NCBI GenBank assembly: GCA_040219295.1
Contig: JAVJST010000011.1
Coordinates: 62,001 to 126,000, forward strand
DNA: 64,000 nt
Direction: 5' to 3'
Origin: JAVJST01 sp040219295
Lineage (GTDB): Bacteria > Pseudomonadota > Alphaproteobacteria > Rhodospirillales > Casp-alpha2
Shown here: positions 34,380-43,242 of the stretch, piece by piece
Layout of the letters: each line of letters opens with the position of its first letter
Position numbering within the stretch: position 1 is the stretch's first letter
The notes under the pieces: generated by a model
What the model saw: the letters and a program-made list of their open reading frames with translations, nothing else
Databases searched by the model: none
Told to the model about the DNA's origin: nothing
Translations under genes and position numbers: made by a program

Positions 34380-35167
34380 GATGCGCCCCCGAAGAAATCA
34401 GAAAGGGCGCGGTTGACCGCGGTGGCGTGGGTCATCATCGCCATGTGTGCGGCGCCCGGCACGATCACCGAGCGGCCGTCGGGCACCATGGCGGCCATCG
34501 CCTCGGACATCGCCGGAGTCGAGTTGGGCTCAAGCCCGCCGGTCAGGAACAGCGCCGGACAGCCGAGCGAGGTCATAGCCTCATCGGCCGGGCTGTCGGC
34601 ATCGGCGAACACGGTGTAGGCGGCCTTGTAGGCGGCGGGATCGACCGACGTCAGCCATCGGCGGCAGGCCTGCGCCGCCGCGCCGTCGAGATCGTCGCCG
34701 TACCAGCGCGAGAGAGTCGGCACCGGATCGTTGACCTCCGTCGCCGACATGGCGTTGGCGCGTGCCCGCACCGCGGCGAGGGCTTCGGGGCCGCGCCGGT
34801 GAACGGCATTGAGCGCGGCAACGGCGCGGCAGGTTTCGGGATAACGGACGGCGATGTCGAGCGCGATTAGCGCACCCAGCGAATGCCCGGCGAGGAAGAA
34901 CGGCTTCTCCACGGCACCGAATGCAGCCGCCAACGCATCGCTGAAGTCCGAAACGATTGCTGGATCGGCGACCGGCGCACTGTTGCCATGCCCCGGCAAG
35001 TCGAGGGCGTGGACCGAGAACTCACCCGAAAGCACGTCGATCTGCGTGCCCCAGCTGTCGGCATTCAGACCGACGCCGTGAATCAGCACGAGCGGCTTAC
35101 CGTCGCCCGCACGGACGCCGGCGATGCCGCCCGGATAGTCAGACCGCTGCCGGGTTGTCCACGTCAT
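34376..35167 (-). CDS. Alpha/beta hydrolase
   Basis: 263 residues from the ATG at 35167. The oxyanion-hole motif is VLIHGVG (residues 27-33) and the nucleophile elbow GHSLG holds Ser96. The catalytic His lies in GAAHMAMM near 243. At the acid position the chain reads TGGLEPNSTP, where many relatives have an Asp (GxLDxNS), so Glu may serve. It overlaps the flavin reductase start by 4 bases and the AA_synth gene by 29 bases. Likely cleaves an ester, amide or ring-opened product, as RutD does in pyrimidine catabolism. Confidence 0.87.
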   Translation of the reverse strand: MTWTTRQRSDYPGGIAGVRAGDGKPLVLIHGVGLNADSWGTQIDVLSGEFSVHALDLPGHGNSAPVADPAIVSDFSDALAAAFGAVEKPFFLAGHSLGALIALDIAVRYPETCRAVAALNAVHRRGPEALAAVRARANAMSATEVNDPVPTLSRWYGDDLDGAAAQACRRWLTSVDPAAYKAAYTVFADADSPADEAMTSLGCPALFLTGGLEPNSTPAMSEAMAAMVPDGRSVIVPGAAHMAMMTHATAVNRALSDFFGGAS

Positions 35168-35738
35168 GGCCAAGGTCCTTGAGGTCCTGGTAGCGGTCGC
35201 CGATCCGGTGATGCGGCCGGCCGCCGGTCGCCGCGCCGAGCACGACGACGACCTCGTCGGCGCGCGGCGCGTCGGCGACCGAGAACTGGATAGTGAGATA
35301 GTGCGATCGCCTGCCGGCATCGTTCTTGTCCATCAGCGGCACCATGATCGGCGCGTTCGCGGGCCCGCGGGTGTTGGTGAACGCGAGGTACGACTTGGCG
35401 CCGACGGCGGTGCGGTAGTGGTTGCCGAAGCGCAGCGTGTGGATCAGCCCGGACGCGTGCTCGATCTCGCCGTCGAGCCCGACGACGGCGGCCTTGCCGT
35501 AGGCCTCGATGGCGTCCCCACCGCCGGCGAGCGCGATGATGCGTTCGGTCAGCAGCGCACCGAGCACCGGCCCGAAGGCCTGGATCTCGGGTTTCAGGTC
35601 CTCGACGTAGCGGCCGGCCCATGGATTCTCGAGCACCGCGGCCACGGCGATTTGACGCCACGGCGGCGACGCCTCGCGGAATCCCTCGATGCGCACCTCC
35701 TCGTCGTAGGTGACGATCTTGCGGATTTTCGGCTCCAT
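35139..35738 (-). CDS. Amino acid synthesis family protein (AA_synth, PF06684)
   Basis: 199 residues. It starts MEPKIRKIVTYDEEVRIEGF and contains AVLENPWAGRYVEDLKPEI and GKAAVVGLDGEIEHASGLIH, which I recognise as the AA_synth/DUF1185 family. Members have no firmly known reaction but often accompany luciferase-like monooxygenases and hydrolases in heterocycle or amide catabolic clusters. It is the first gene of the minus-strand block, divergent from the LysR gene with 117 bases between them, so expression is probably LysR-controlled. Confidence 0.84.
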   Translation of the reverse strand: MEPKIRKIVTYDEEVRIEGFREASPPWRQIAVAAVLENPWAGRYVEDLKPEIQAFGPVLGALLTERIIALAGGGDAIEAYGKAAVVGLDGEIEHASGLIHTLRFGNHYRTAVGAKSYLAFTNTRGPANAPIMVPLMDKNDAGRRSHYLTIQFSVADAPRADEVVVVLGAATGGRPHHRIGDRYQDLKDLGHDVDNPAAV

Positions 35739-35834
35739 GCCGGGCCCTCCCTCTGTCGGCGATTGCGGCCTCTAGATGCGCCCGAACGGGGGATTTTGAC
35801 AAACGATAGAATTGCGGGTTAAAGCATTAACAAT

Positions 35835-35848
35835 ACTTATGACTAAGT
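35835..35848. promoter_or_regulatory. Inverted repeat between LysR gene and catabolic block, candidate LysR box
   Basis: ACTTA-TGAC-TAAGT is a perfect 5-bp inverted repeat 8-21 bases before the LysR ATG, in an AT-rich spacer (35739-35855) unlike the GC-rich genes around it. LysR regulators usually bind such dyads in the divergent promoter they control. Binding is inferred only. Confidence 0.45.
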
Positions 35849-35855
35849 TGAAGCT

Positions 35856-36731
35856 ATGGTCCGCAAGATGCCGCCCCTCGCCTGGTTCCGGGCCTTCGAA
35901 GCCGCTGCCCGGAACCTGAGCTTTACCGGCGCCGCCGGGGAACTGGGCCTGACCCAGTCGGCGATCAGCCAGCATGTGCGCTCCCTCGAGCGCCGCTTCG
36001 GGGTGACGCTTTTCACGCGCAAGCCGCGCGGACTGGCACTGACCGACGACGGTCGCCGTCTGCTTCCCGACGTCAGCCTGGCGATCAGCACGCTGGCCGA
36101 CCTGTCGCTGGCCTACGATACCGGGCGGGCGGGGACGGCGCTGACGGTCGCGGCATCGGTCAGCATTGCCCAGTGGTATCTGGCGCCCGGCATCGCCTCG
36201 TTCCGCGCCGCGCATCCAGACCTGCCGATTCGTCTCGTCACGGCCACCTGGCCGGACGAGTATCACCGCCCGGTCGCCGACGTCGAAGTTCGCTTTGGCT
36301 CCGCACCGCTCGTCGGCCGGCACGCGGCCGCGCTGGAGCCCAACGACTCGATCGTCGTCGCGGCGCCCGGACTGGAGATCGACCCGGCGAACCTCGGCGC
36401 GCACCCGTTGATCGAACCGGTCGGCACGTCGGATACCTGGCGGCAATGGGCCGACCACGTCGGCTATGGCGGAGAACTCCGGCCGCAATTGATGGTCGAC
36501 TCGCATGGATTCGCGGTCGATCTGGCGCGGCGCGGTCTCGGCATCGCGCTCACCAGTTCATTGATTGCCGCGCCGGCCATTGGCAGCGGTTCGCTGATCC
36601 GCGTCGACCTGCCGTCGAAACCGTGTGTCGACGGCTACTATCTCGCCGTCAACGACCGCGACAACGCGGCGGCGGGCGCGTTCGCGCGCTGGCTCCTCGG
36701 TGAGATCGAGAAACACCGATCAGCCGACTGA
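35856..36731 (+). CDS. LysR-family transcriptional regulator (GcvA-like)
   Basis: 291 residues. The N-terminal winged helix-turn-helix is KMPPLAWFRAFEAAARNLSF (residues 3-22) then AAGELGLTQSAISQHVRSLE (27-46), the GcvA-type pattern. The remaining 200 residues form the effector-binding periplasmic-binding fold. It is transcribed away from the AA_synth/flavin-monooxygenase block and most likely activates it on binding a pathway compound. The start ATG has only a weak ribosome site. Confidence 0.92.
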   Translation: MVRKMPPLAWFRAFEAAARNLSFTGAAGELGLTQSAISQHVRSLERRFGVTLFTRKPRGLALTDDGRRLLPDVSLAISTLADLSLAYDTGRAGTALTVAASVSIAQWYLAPGIASFRAAHPDLPIRLVTATWPDEYHRPVADVEVRFGSAPLVGRHAAALEPNDSIVVAAPGLEIDPANLGAHPLIEPVGTSDTWRQWADHVGYGGELRPQLMVDSHGFAVDLARRGLGIALTSSLIAAPAIGSGSLIRVDLPSKPCVDGYYLAVNDRDNAAAGAFARWLLGEIEKHRSAD

Positions 36732-36747
36732 TGAAGGAACGAAGGCG

Positions 36748-36963
36748 TCAGGAAGCGCGCTTCAGGGGACTCTTGCCCGGTACGACAGGCGTCGGTCCGG
36801 TAACGGCGGAAATCATATGCTTGCCGGCCCGCATGGTCGCGCCGGTTCGTGCCGGCATGGACGGATTGCGGGGCTTCTTGACCTGGGCATCGTAATCGCG
36901 CACGAGCCGAAGCAAGATGTCGAGATCGCGATCCTGATCGAGGTAGGGGCTGTTTTTCATCAT
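36748..36963 (-). CDS. Small basic hypothetical protein
   Basis: 71 residues from the ATG pair at 36963. Polar start MMKNSPYLDQDRDLDILLRL then a basic, proline-rich C-terminal half (KKPRNPSMPARTGATMRAGK, SPLKRAS). No family recognised. Third codon positions are almost all G or C, matching real genes here, which supports coding. It converges with the LysR gene. Confidence 0.58.
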   Translation of the reverse strand: MMKNSPYLDQDRDLDILLRLVRDYDAQVKKPRNPSMPARTGATMRAGKHMISAVTGPTPVVPGKSPLKRAS

Positions 36964-37087
36964 GGCGAAACGATACGCCGCCAATTCTTAACGAGCGATT
37001 AACGGTACGGGAGATTCCGTATATCCATGGCATGATCCTCGAACGCGCTGGCCGCCGTGGCGAAGCCTGGTCTATCGTGGCAGCATC

Positions 37088-37861
37088 ATGAGCGACGACA
37101 CCACAGCAAGCGCTGCACGAGGCGGGCCGGGCATCACGGTTCTCGGCCTCGACGTCAGCTTTGACGGCATGAACGTGATCGACGGACTCGACCTCCATGT
37201 GCCGGCGGGATCGTCGGTCGTCGTGGTCGGACCATCGGGGTCCGGCAAGACGGTTCTGCTCAAGACCATCGTCGGGCTTTACAAGCCGAGCGCCGGCACG
37301 GTGACCTTCGATCACCCGCCGCGCATGGGCATGCTGTTCCAGCGCTCCGGGCTCTTTGACAGCCTGCCCGTCTGGGAGAACATCGCGTTCCGTGTCTTGC
37401 AGACACGTGACATCAGCCGGGCGCAGGCCCGCGACCTGGCCATCGAGAAGCTGGCGCTGGTCGGGCTCGACGCGGCGGAGGCTGACCTGTTCCCGGTCGA
37501 ACTTTCCGGCGGCATGCAAAAGCGCGTCGGCATCGCCCGCGCCATCGCCGACGACCCGGATGTCCTGCTGCTCGACGAACCGACTGCCGGGCTCGACCCG
37601 ATCATGAGCAACATGATCAACGACATGGTCCTCGACATCACCGGGCGGCTCGGCGTTACCGTGGTGTCGGTCAATTCGGACATGACGGGCGCCCAACGCA
37701 CGGCGCAAACCCTGGTGATGCTGCATGAAGGGCGGGCCATGTGGACGGGTCCGACGTCAAAGATGTTCGAAAGCGGCAACGCTTACGTCGACCAGTTCGT
37801 CAACAGCCGGACCCAGGGTCCGATTCCCACAATCACCGAACCGAGCGACGCGGCCGCCTGA
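37088..37861 (+). CDS. MlaF/Ttg2A-like ABC ATPase, orphan, with altered switch loop
   Basis: 257 residues. Walker A GPSGSGKT (48-55), Q-loop FQRSGLFDSLPVWENI, signature LSGGMQKR (139-146) and Walker B VLLLDEPTAGLDP (159-171) match MlaF-type ATPases of phospholipid transport, including the GMQKR form. At the H-loop, relatives read THD or SHD; here residues 196-198 are NSD, so Ser197 replaces the switch histidine that helps ATP hydrolysis. No MlaE permease, MlaD or other partner is nearby. It may be a regulatory or degraded subunit, or use a partner encoded elsewhere. Confidence 0.87.
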   Translation: MSDDTTASAARGGPGITVLGLDVSFDGMNVIDGLDLHVPAGSSVVVVGPSGSGKTVLLKTIVGLYKPSAGTVTFDHPPRMGMLFQRSGLFDSLPVWENIAFRVLQTRDISRAQARDLAIEKLALVGLDAAEADLFPVELSGGMQKRVGIARAIADDPDVLLLDEPTAGLDPIMSNMINDMVLDITGRLGVTVVSVNSDMTGAQRTAQTLVMLHEGRAMWTGPTSKMFESGNAYVDQFVNSRTQGPIPTITEPSDAAA

Positions 37862-37872
37862 CCCGGTCGGCG

Positions 37873-38187
37873 TCAGGCGCCTTCCCTGAGATTCAGAATC
37901 CGGAGAATGTGCGGCCACGCGGTCGCCGGGCGTACGTAATCGATCGCCGTCCCGCGCTCGTCGGACCGCACGACGAAGCCGTCGACCGGCACCGGTACCG
38001 ACTTTTTCATCAGTGGCACGCTCAGGGTGACGGTCACCGCGTCGCCCCGCTCAAGGCTCGCGTCAGCGTTCTTGACGAGCAGCCCGGTTGGCGAGACGTC
38101 AACGATCTCGACGGTCTGATCGTTCAGGACGGCCTTGATCGACGAGAGTTCGTAGCGCGGCGCGCGATCCCTGACGTTCTCCGACAT
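37873..38187 (-). CDS. PilZ-domain protein
   Basis: 104 residues from the ATG at 38187 (CAGGAG about 12 bases upstream); a TTG 51 bases earlier is an alternative. It begins with RDRAPRYELSSIKAVL, the PilZ R-x-x-x-R region in shortened form, followed by VEIVDVSPTGLLVKN, the D-x-S-x-x-G core of c-di-GMP-binding PilZ domains. The rest is a six-stranded barrel. Likely a single-domain c-di-GMP effector or a non-binding relative, since the arginine pair is imperfect. Confidence 0.78.
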   Translation of the reverse strand: MSENVRDRAPRYELSSIKAVLNDQTVEIVDVSPTGLLVKNADASLERGDAVTVTLSVPLMKKSVPVPVDGFVVRSDERGTAIDYVRPATAWPHILRILNLREGA

Positions 38188-38301
38188 GCTGGCGGTTTTC
38201 TCCTGCGGCTCGGATATCGTCGGTCCAGTCTCCCACAACTCGGCGACCCGTCCAATTGCAATCGGCCTGGGTCGGAGACGAGGCCCGCTCGCGGAGGCGG
38301 G

Positions 38302-38520
38302 TCAGCCCGAAACGCGGCGATAGAAATCCGGATCGAGCAACGTGGTCGCCGACAGCGTGCGGCGACGGGTCTCCATGCCTTCGCGGACCACCTGGTAATG
38401 CGGAATCTTGGACACGGCGCTGCCGTGACCGCTCACCACCCATACCGTACGCGGATCGTCGGTCTTGACGAAGCGGTCGCCGAGATTGATTTCAGATGCT
38501 CGTTTCGCCCGATGAAACAC
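38302..38520 (-). CDS. Small conserved hypothetical protein
   Basis: 72 residues. LGDRFVKTDDPRTVWVVSGH and the ending LLDPDFYRRVSG follow a pattern I have seen in short uncharacterised alphaproteobacterial proteins (GDRF, RTVWVV, LLD). No domain of known function. Third-position GC is high. It is divergent from the helicase gene and about 110 bases upstream of the PilZ gene on the same strand. Confidence 0.7.
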   Translation of the reverse strand: MFHRAKRASEINLGDRFVKTDDPRTVWVVSGHGSAVSKIPHYQVVREGMETRRRTLSATTLLDPDFYRRVSG

Positions 38521-38701
38521 GGCCGAATATTCCCTCTTTTATGCCCTTGTCTGCGGCTATTCCCCCCAGCTGGCCAGAGCGCAACCAACCCGCCGGTTCT
38601 CCCCTTCGATACGCCCTATTCGCCCGTGGATCAAGTACCGCCGCCAAGCGATTGACGCACCGGGCGTTTGGCGTGACGGCTCGCGCCGGACGGGCTATTG
38701 A

Positions 38702-41542
38702 ATGTGGAAGATGGCGAATCCCGACACCCCTCCCGATACCGTCCCGGGGACGGTCAGGCTGCCCGATCACCCGGCCGTCGTGCTCACCGTAAGGGGTACG
38801 TTGTGGCTCTCCCCGGACGGCGAGATCGAGATTCTGGAGCCCGGCCCCGCATCCGACCGCCTGATGGCGGATATCCGGCCGTACGTCTGCCACGGCCGCG
38901 CCATGGCGCGGAAGCTCGGCACCCGGGCGTTCCCGGCGCTCGACGTTCTGGAACTCTTCGCCTTCGTGCACCCGGCCCGGTTCTGCCTGCCGACGCCACG
39001 CGGAATCGCCGCCGCGCTCGGCCTTGCGATCCCGGCAAGTCACGAGGACGAGGCAGCACTGCTGCCCGAGGCCGCGGCCTGCCTGCTCCGGCAACTGGCA
39101 GAGGCTGCCCGGCACGGCGGAGACGAACATGACAACGCGAGGCGCATGGCGGATATCCTGCGGGCCATGGACCGGGGCGGCTGGCCGTGGGGCCCGGCGG
39201 CCCTCGCGGTGATGCAGGTTCCCGCCGATCTCGCCCCCGAGCCCTCGCGCGACACGCTTGCGGGCCTCAAGGTGTGGCGCCGCCTGCGCGAGTGGGAGGA
39301 AGGCGCCCCGGACACCCCGCCCGGCAACATGCCGGTCGAGCCCGTCGAGGCGCGCGCCCGGCTGGTCCAGCTTCTCGGCGTCGATTCGGAGCAACGCGAA
39401 CAACAATCGGCCTACGCCTCGAGCGCCGCGCACGCCTTCCTGCCGCGCGAGAGGGCCGAGGAACCCCACGTCGTCATCGCCGAGGCCGGCACCGGCATCG
39501 GCAAGACGCTCGGCTACGTCGCCCCGGCCAGCGTCTGGGCCGAGAAGAACCGAGGCGCGGTGTGGATCTCGACGTTCACCCGCAACCTGCAGCGCCAGCT
39601 CGACGCCGAACTCGACCGCCTTCACCCCGATCCGCTGGAGAAATCCGCCCGTGTAGTCCTTCGTAAGGGTCGCGAGAACTACCTGTGTTTGCTGAACTTC
39701 GAGGAAGCGGTGGGTCGCATCGCCACCGCCGGCGGCGTGACCGCGATTCCGCTGGGTCTGATGGCGCGCTGGGCCTCGGCGAGCCGCGACGGCGACATGA
39801 TCGGCGGCGATTTTCCGGCCTGGCTCGGCGATCTCATGGGCCGTAACCTGACGCTCGATCTCACCGATACCCGGGGCGAATGCCTGTACTCGGCTTGTTC
39901 CCACTACCAGAAGTGCTTCATCGAACACACCCAACGCCGCGCCCGGCGCGCCGACATCGTCGTCGCCAACCATGCGCTGGTCATGGTGCATGCGGCGCTC
40001 GGCGGCGACGAGAACGCCGCCGATGGTTCGCGCCCGACCCGTTACGTGTTCGACGAGGCGCACCACCTGTTCGAGGCCGCCGACAGCGCCTTCGCGGCGC
40101 ATCTGAGCGGGCAGGAGACCGCCGATCTGCGGCGCTGGCTTGTCGGCGCAGAGGCCGGATCCCGTTCAAGGTCGAGGGGCCTCAAGACGCGGCTTGGCGA
40201 TCTCATCGCCGGCGACGAGGACGCTACCAAGGCGCTCGACGAGGTCCTGCACGGCGCCCGCGCGCTGGCCTCGGGGGGTTGGGCGTCGCGGCTCGGCAGC
40301 GGCGGCGCGCAAGGCCCCACGGAAGCCTTCCTCGCCCTCGTCCGCCAGCAGGTCTATGCCCGCGACCGCGCCTCCGACGGCCCCTACAGTCTCGAGACCG
40401 AAACGCAGCCGCCGGTCGACGGCCTGATGGAGGCGGCGCGCACACTGGAGGCCGCGCTTGAGAACCTGCTCGGCCCGATGAACAAGCTCCTGCAGGCATT
40501 GGCGGCGCTGCTCGACCGTGAGGCCGACACGCTGGAGACCGCCGACCGGATCCGCATCGAGGCGGCGATGCGTTCCGTCTCGCGGCGCGGCGTCATGGCC
40601 GTCTCCGCGTGGCGCGACATGCTGCGCAGCCTCGGCACCGAAACCCCCGAACAGTTCGTCGATTGGTTCGGCGTCGAACGGCGCGGTGGCCACGACTGGG
40701 ACGTCGGGCTCTACCGTCATTGGGTCGACCCGACGGAGCCGTTCGCGCAGGCTGTTCTGGAACCCGCGCACGGTGTGCTGATGACGTCCGCCACGCTATC
40801 CGATTCGGGCATGGGAAAGGGCGTCGAAGACGACGCAATGGCCGACGGCCTGCAGACCGGCGCCTGGCGAACCGGCGCCAGCCACCTTGCCGTGCCGCCG
40901 GTGCAGGAGACCTTCCCCTCGCCGTTCGATTATGCCGGCCAGACCCGGGTGATCGTCGTCAACGACGTCTCCAAGACCGACAACGAAGCCATTGCGTCCG
41001 CCTACCGGGTGCTGTTCGAGGCATCGGGCGGCGGCGCGCTCGGCCTGTTTACCGCGATCGCGCGGCTGCGCGGCGCCTACCAGCGGATCGCCGAGCCGCT
41101 CGACGCACGCGGTATTCCGCTGCTCGCCCAGCACGTTGATCCGATCGATACCGGGACGCTGGTCGACATCTTCCGGGCCGAGGAGAACGCGTGTCTTCTG
41201 GGGACCGACGCCGTTCGCGACGGGGTCGACGTTCCGGGACGCTCGCTCCGGCTCATCGTCTTCGATCGGGTACCGTGGCCGCGGCCGGATATCCTGCACA
41301 AGGCGCGGCGCGCGCGTTTCGGCGGCAAGATCTACGATGAAATGCTGACCCGGCTGCGCCTCAAGCAGGCGTACGGCCGGCTGATCCGCCGCGCCAGCGA
41401 CCGGGGCGTGTTCGTGATGCTCGACCGCTCGACGCCGACGCGCCTGCTCGATGCGTTTCCCGAAGACGTCACCGTCGAACGGACCGGTCTGGCCAACGCC
41501 GCGGCGATGGTGCGGGACTTCCTGGGCGACGGGCCCGGCTGA
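38702..41542 (+). CDS. DinG-like superfamily 2 DNA helicase with Fe-S cluster
   Basis: 946 residues. Walker A lies in AEAGTGIGKTLGYVAP near 260-275, and the Walker B box DEAHH near 450. Between them are four cysteines (CLLN near 328; CLYSACSHYQKC near 394-405), the XPD/DinG-type [4Fe-4S] ligands. The C-terminal motifs GLFTAIARL, ACLLGTDAVRDGVDVPG and QAYGRLIRRASDRGVF are the motor domain 2 of DinG. The first 230 residues are an extra domain typical of alphaproteobacterial DinG-like helicases. Likely a 5'-3' repair helicase resolving D-loops, R-loops or G-quadruplexes. Confidence 0.93.
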   Translation: MWKMANPDTPPDTVPGTVRLPDHPAVVLTVRGTLWLSPDGEIEILEPGPASDRLMADIRPYVCHGRAMARKLGTRAFPALDVLELFAFVHPARFCLPTPRGIAAALGLAIPASHEDEAALLPEAAACLLRQLAEAARHGGDEHDNARRMADILRAMDRGGWPWGPAALAVMQVPADLAPEPSRDTLAGLKVWRRLREWEEGAPDTPPGNMPVEPVEARARLVQLLGVDSEQREQQSAYASSAAHAFLPRERAEEPHVVIAEAGTGIGKTLGYVAPASVWAEKNRGAVWISTFTRNLQRQLDAELDRLHPDPLEKSARVVLRKGRENYLCLLNFEEAVGRIATAGGVTAIPLGLMARWASASRDGDMIGGDFPAWLGDLMGRNLTLDLTDTRGECLYSACSHYQKCFIEHTQRRARRADIVVANHALVMVHAALGGDENAADGSRPTRYVFDEAHHLFEAADSAFAAHLSGQETADLRRWLVGAEAGSRSRSRGLKTRLGDLIAGDEDATKALDEVLHGARALASGGWASRLGSGGAQGPTEAFLALVRQQVYARDRASDGPYSLETETQPPVDGLMEAARTLEAALENLLGPMNKLLQALAALLDREADTLETADRIRIEAAMRSVSRRGVMAVSAWRDMLRSLGTETPEQFVDWFGVERRGGHDWDVGLYRHWVDPTEPFAQAVLEPAHGVLMTSATLSDSGMGKGVEDDAMADGLQTGAWRTGASHLAVPPVQETFPSPFDYAGQTRVIVVNDVSKTDNEAIASAYRVLFEASGGGALGLFTAIARLRGAYQRIAEPLDARGIPLLAQHVDPIDTGTLVDIFRAEENACLLGTDAVRDGVDVPGRSLRLIVFDRVPWPRPDILHKARRARFGGKIYDEMLTRLRLKQAYGRLIRRASDRGVFVMLDRSTPTRLLDAFPEDVTVERTGLANAAAMVRDFLGDGPG

Positions 41543-41545
41543 TCG

Positions 41546-41577
41546 ACCGGCCCGCACCCGTCGGATGGCGGGCCGGT
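41546..41577 (+). terminator. Hairpin after the helicase gene
   Basis: ACCGGCCCGC (41546-41555) pairs with GCGGGCCGGT (41568-41577) around a 12-base loop, four bases after the TGA of the helicase gene. The tail reads TCTCAC, so the T-run is poor; it may still end transcription or block 3' exonucleases. Confidence 0.5.
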
Positions 41578-41648
41578 TCTCACTTCGCCGCCGGGCGGAA
41601 TAGGGTTATTTTGGCTGGCGTACAATTATCTGAGGGAAACGACAGGAC

Positions 41649-42191
41649 GTGGCACCCGATGCACCCGATCGCTACGCGCCGTTCCGTTGGACCCGGGTCG
41701 ACCTCGACCGGCATGCCGGCGACAGCGCCCGGCTGTCGGACATCCATGAACGCTGGCAGGATCGCCGCCGCATGGCCGACCTGCCGCAGTGGGACATTTC
41801 CGTTCTCGAGTCGATGCCTGACGCGACGATTCCGTTCGTCAACGTCATCGACGTGAATGACGGCGTGCCGCCGTTCCGATACCGCTTCTTCGGCTCCGGC
41901 CTCGCCAACATGCATCTCTTCGAACTGACGCATCAGACGACGGACGCCATCGAGCCGGCGGGTTTCCGGCGGCTGTGCGAGGACCAGCACGTGATGACCA
42001 TCGAGCGGCGCGCCCCGGTAATGTTCATCAACGAGGTGCCGACCAAAGTCGACGGCCTGGCGATGTCGCATCTCATGCTGCGGCTACCGTACTCGGACGA
42101 CGGCAGCAGGGTGACGCAGATTCTGACCGTCGAGGACGTACTCGGTAAACCGGAGGAAGTCTGGGAGCGGTTTCGCAAAATGCCCGTATAG
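41649..42191 (+). CDS. PAS-domain protein (PAS_5-like)
   Basis: 180 residues, GTG start with an AGGAC site and GAGGGAAA further up. The body has FRYRFFGSGLANMH and LMLRLPYSDDGSRVTQILTV, typical of the alphaproteobacterial PAS_5 family (single PAS fold in polar-growth and envelope-associated proteins). No output domain. The ligand and role are unknown. Confidence 0.78.
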   Translation: MAPDAPDRYAPFRWTRVDLDRHAGDSARLSDIHERWQDRRRMADLPQWDISVLESMPDATIPFVNVIDVNDGVPPFRYRFFGSGLANMHLFELTHQTTDAIEPAGFRRLCEDQHVMTIERRAPVMFINEVPTKVDGLAMSHLMLRLPYSDDGSRVTQILTVEDVLGKPEEVWERFRKMPV

Positions 42192-42334
42192 GACGTCTCT
42201 TCAGCCAGGAATCGGGCGTCGGTCGACCAGCACTGCGTCCGACGCCCGCCACGACCATTGGTGCCTTGAAACCGCGCGATGTCCGCCGTGACCGCTACCG
42301 ACCGGCCACGCGGCAAGCGCCGTCAGCCCCGTTG

Positions 42335-43087
42335 TCAGGAGCCGAACACCCGGGTCAGCAAATCGGTCGTACGCTTGATCGGATCCTGGCGTATGCCGGC
42401 TTCTTCCTTGGCAAGGTAGTAGAACAGTCCGTCGAGCGTCAGCTGGACCGTATGGTCCGACAGGTTCGCCTTGATGTCGGGAACGAAGGGGATCGCAGCG
42501 TAATGGCCCATCATGTCGTCGTACGCCCTGATCGCGCCGACTTCCGCGAGGCTGTCGTCGACGATCGGCCGGATGACGTCGGCGAGATTGTCGGACGAAG
42601 TCCGCTCGAAATAACGGGTCGCGGCATCCTCGGGCCCTTCGTAAATCTTGCGGGCGTCATCCAGTGACATCTCGGAGATCGCCTCCCAGATCAACGCCTT
42701 TGTTTGCGGCGCCGCCTTCTCCGCCGCCCGGTTGAGCTTGAGCTCCAGCTCATCGGCCAGCCCCGACATGCCGATCATCGCCAGCTTTTCCTGAACATCC
42801 TGCAGCGCCGGCGGCAACGGGATATGAATGTCGGGATCGGCGTTGAACCCGTCCAGTGCGCCGATTCGGCCGACGACCCGCTCGGAACCGACGCGCAGCG
42901 CCTCGCGCAGCCCGGCGACCATGTCATCGGTGCTCAAAGATCCGGCGGCACCGGTCGCGGTCGACGCTTCGCCGGAGCCCGCGGCGCCGCCGAGCGCATC
43001 CTTAAGGGTGCCGAAAATACTCTCCTGTGCCCAGGCGTTGCCGCCGAGGATCGCCACCGTGACCACTGCAATCAGTAAATGCTTCAT
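42335..43087 (-). CDS. DUF4197 exported protein
   Basis: 250 residues from the ATG at 43087, with CGGGAG five bases upstream. A signal peptide (MKHLLIAVVTVAILGGNAWA) is followed by a helical domain. The DUF4197 pattern is clear: GLREALRVGSERVV, HIPLPPALQDVQ, NRAAEKAAPQTKALIWEAIS, ATRYFERTSSDNLADVIRPI. The family is periplasmic and of unknown function. It stands alone; the next gene upstream is the AEC transporter. Confidence 0.9.
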   Translation of the reverse strand: MKHLLIAVVTVAILGGNAWAQESIFGTLKDALGGAAGSGEASTATGAAGSLSTDDMVAGLREALRVGSERVVGRIGALDGFNADPDIHIPLPPALQDVQEKLAMIGMSGLADELELKLNRAAEKAAPQTKALIWEAISEMSLDDARKIYEGPEDAATRYFERTSSDNLADVIRPIVDDSLAEVGAIRAYDDMMGHYAAIPFVPDIKANLSDHTVQLTLDGLFYYLAKEEAGIRQDPIKRTTDLLTRVFGS

Positions 43088-43242
43088 GTTGTCTCCCGCG
43101 GGTCGTCCGTACCCGGCATCTGTCGGAACGCCGCTCCGCTTTTCCGATTGTGCCATTGCCCCCTGATCGTTCTGTAGGTTGGACCGGGCGCGGTCCGGCA
43201 TGCAACGGGTTTCGAGCCTGCGGAAACGCCAGTGACAGCCCC

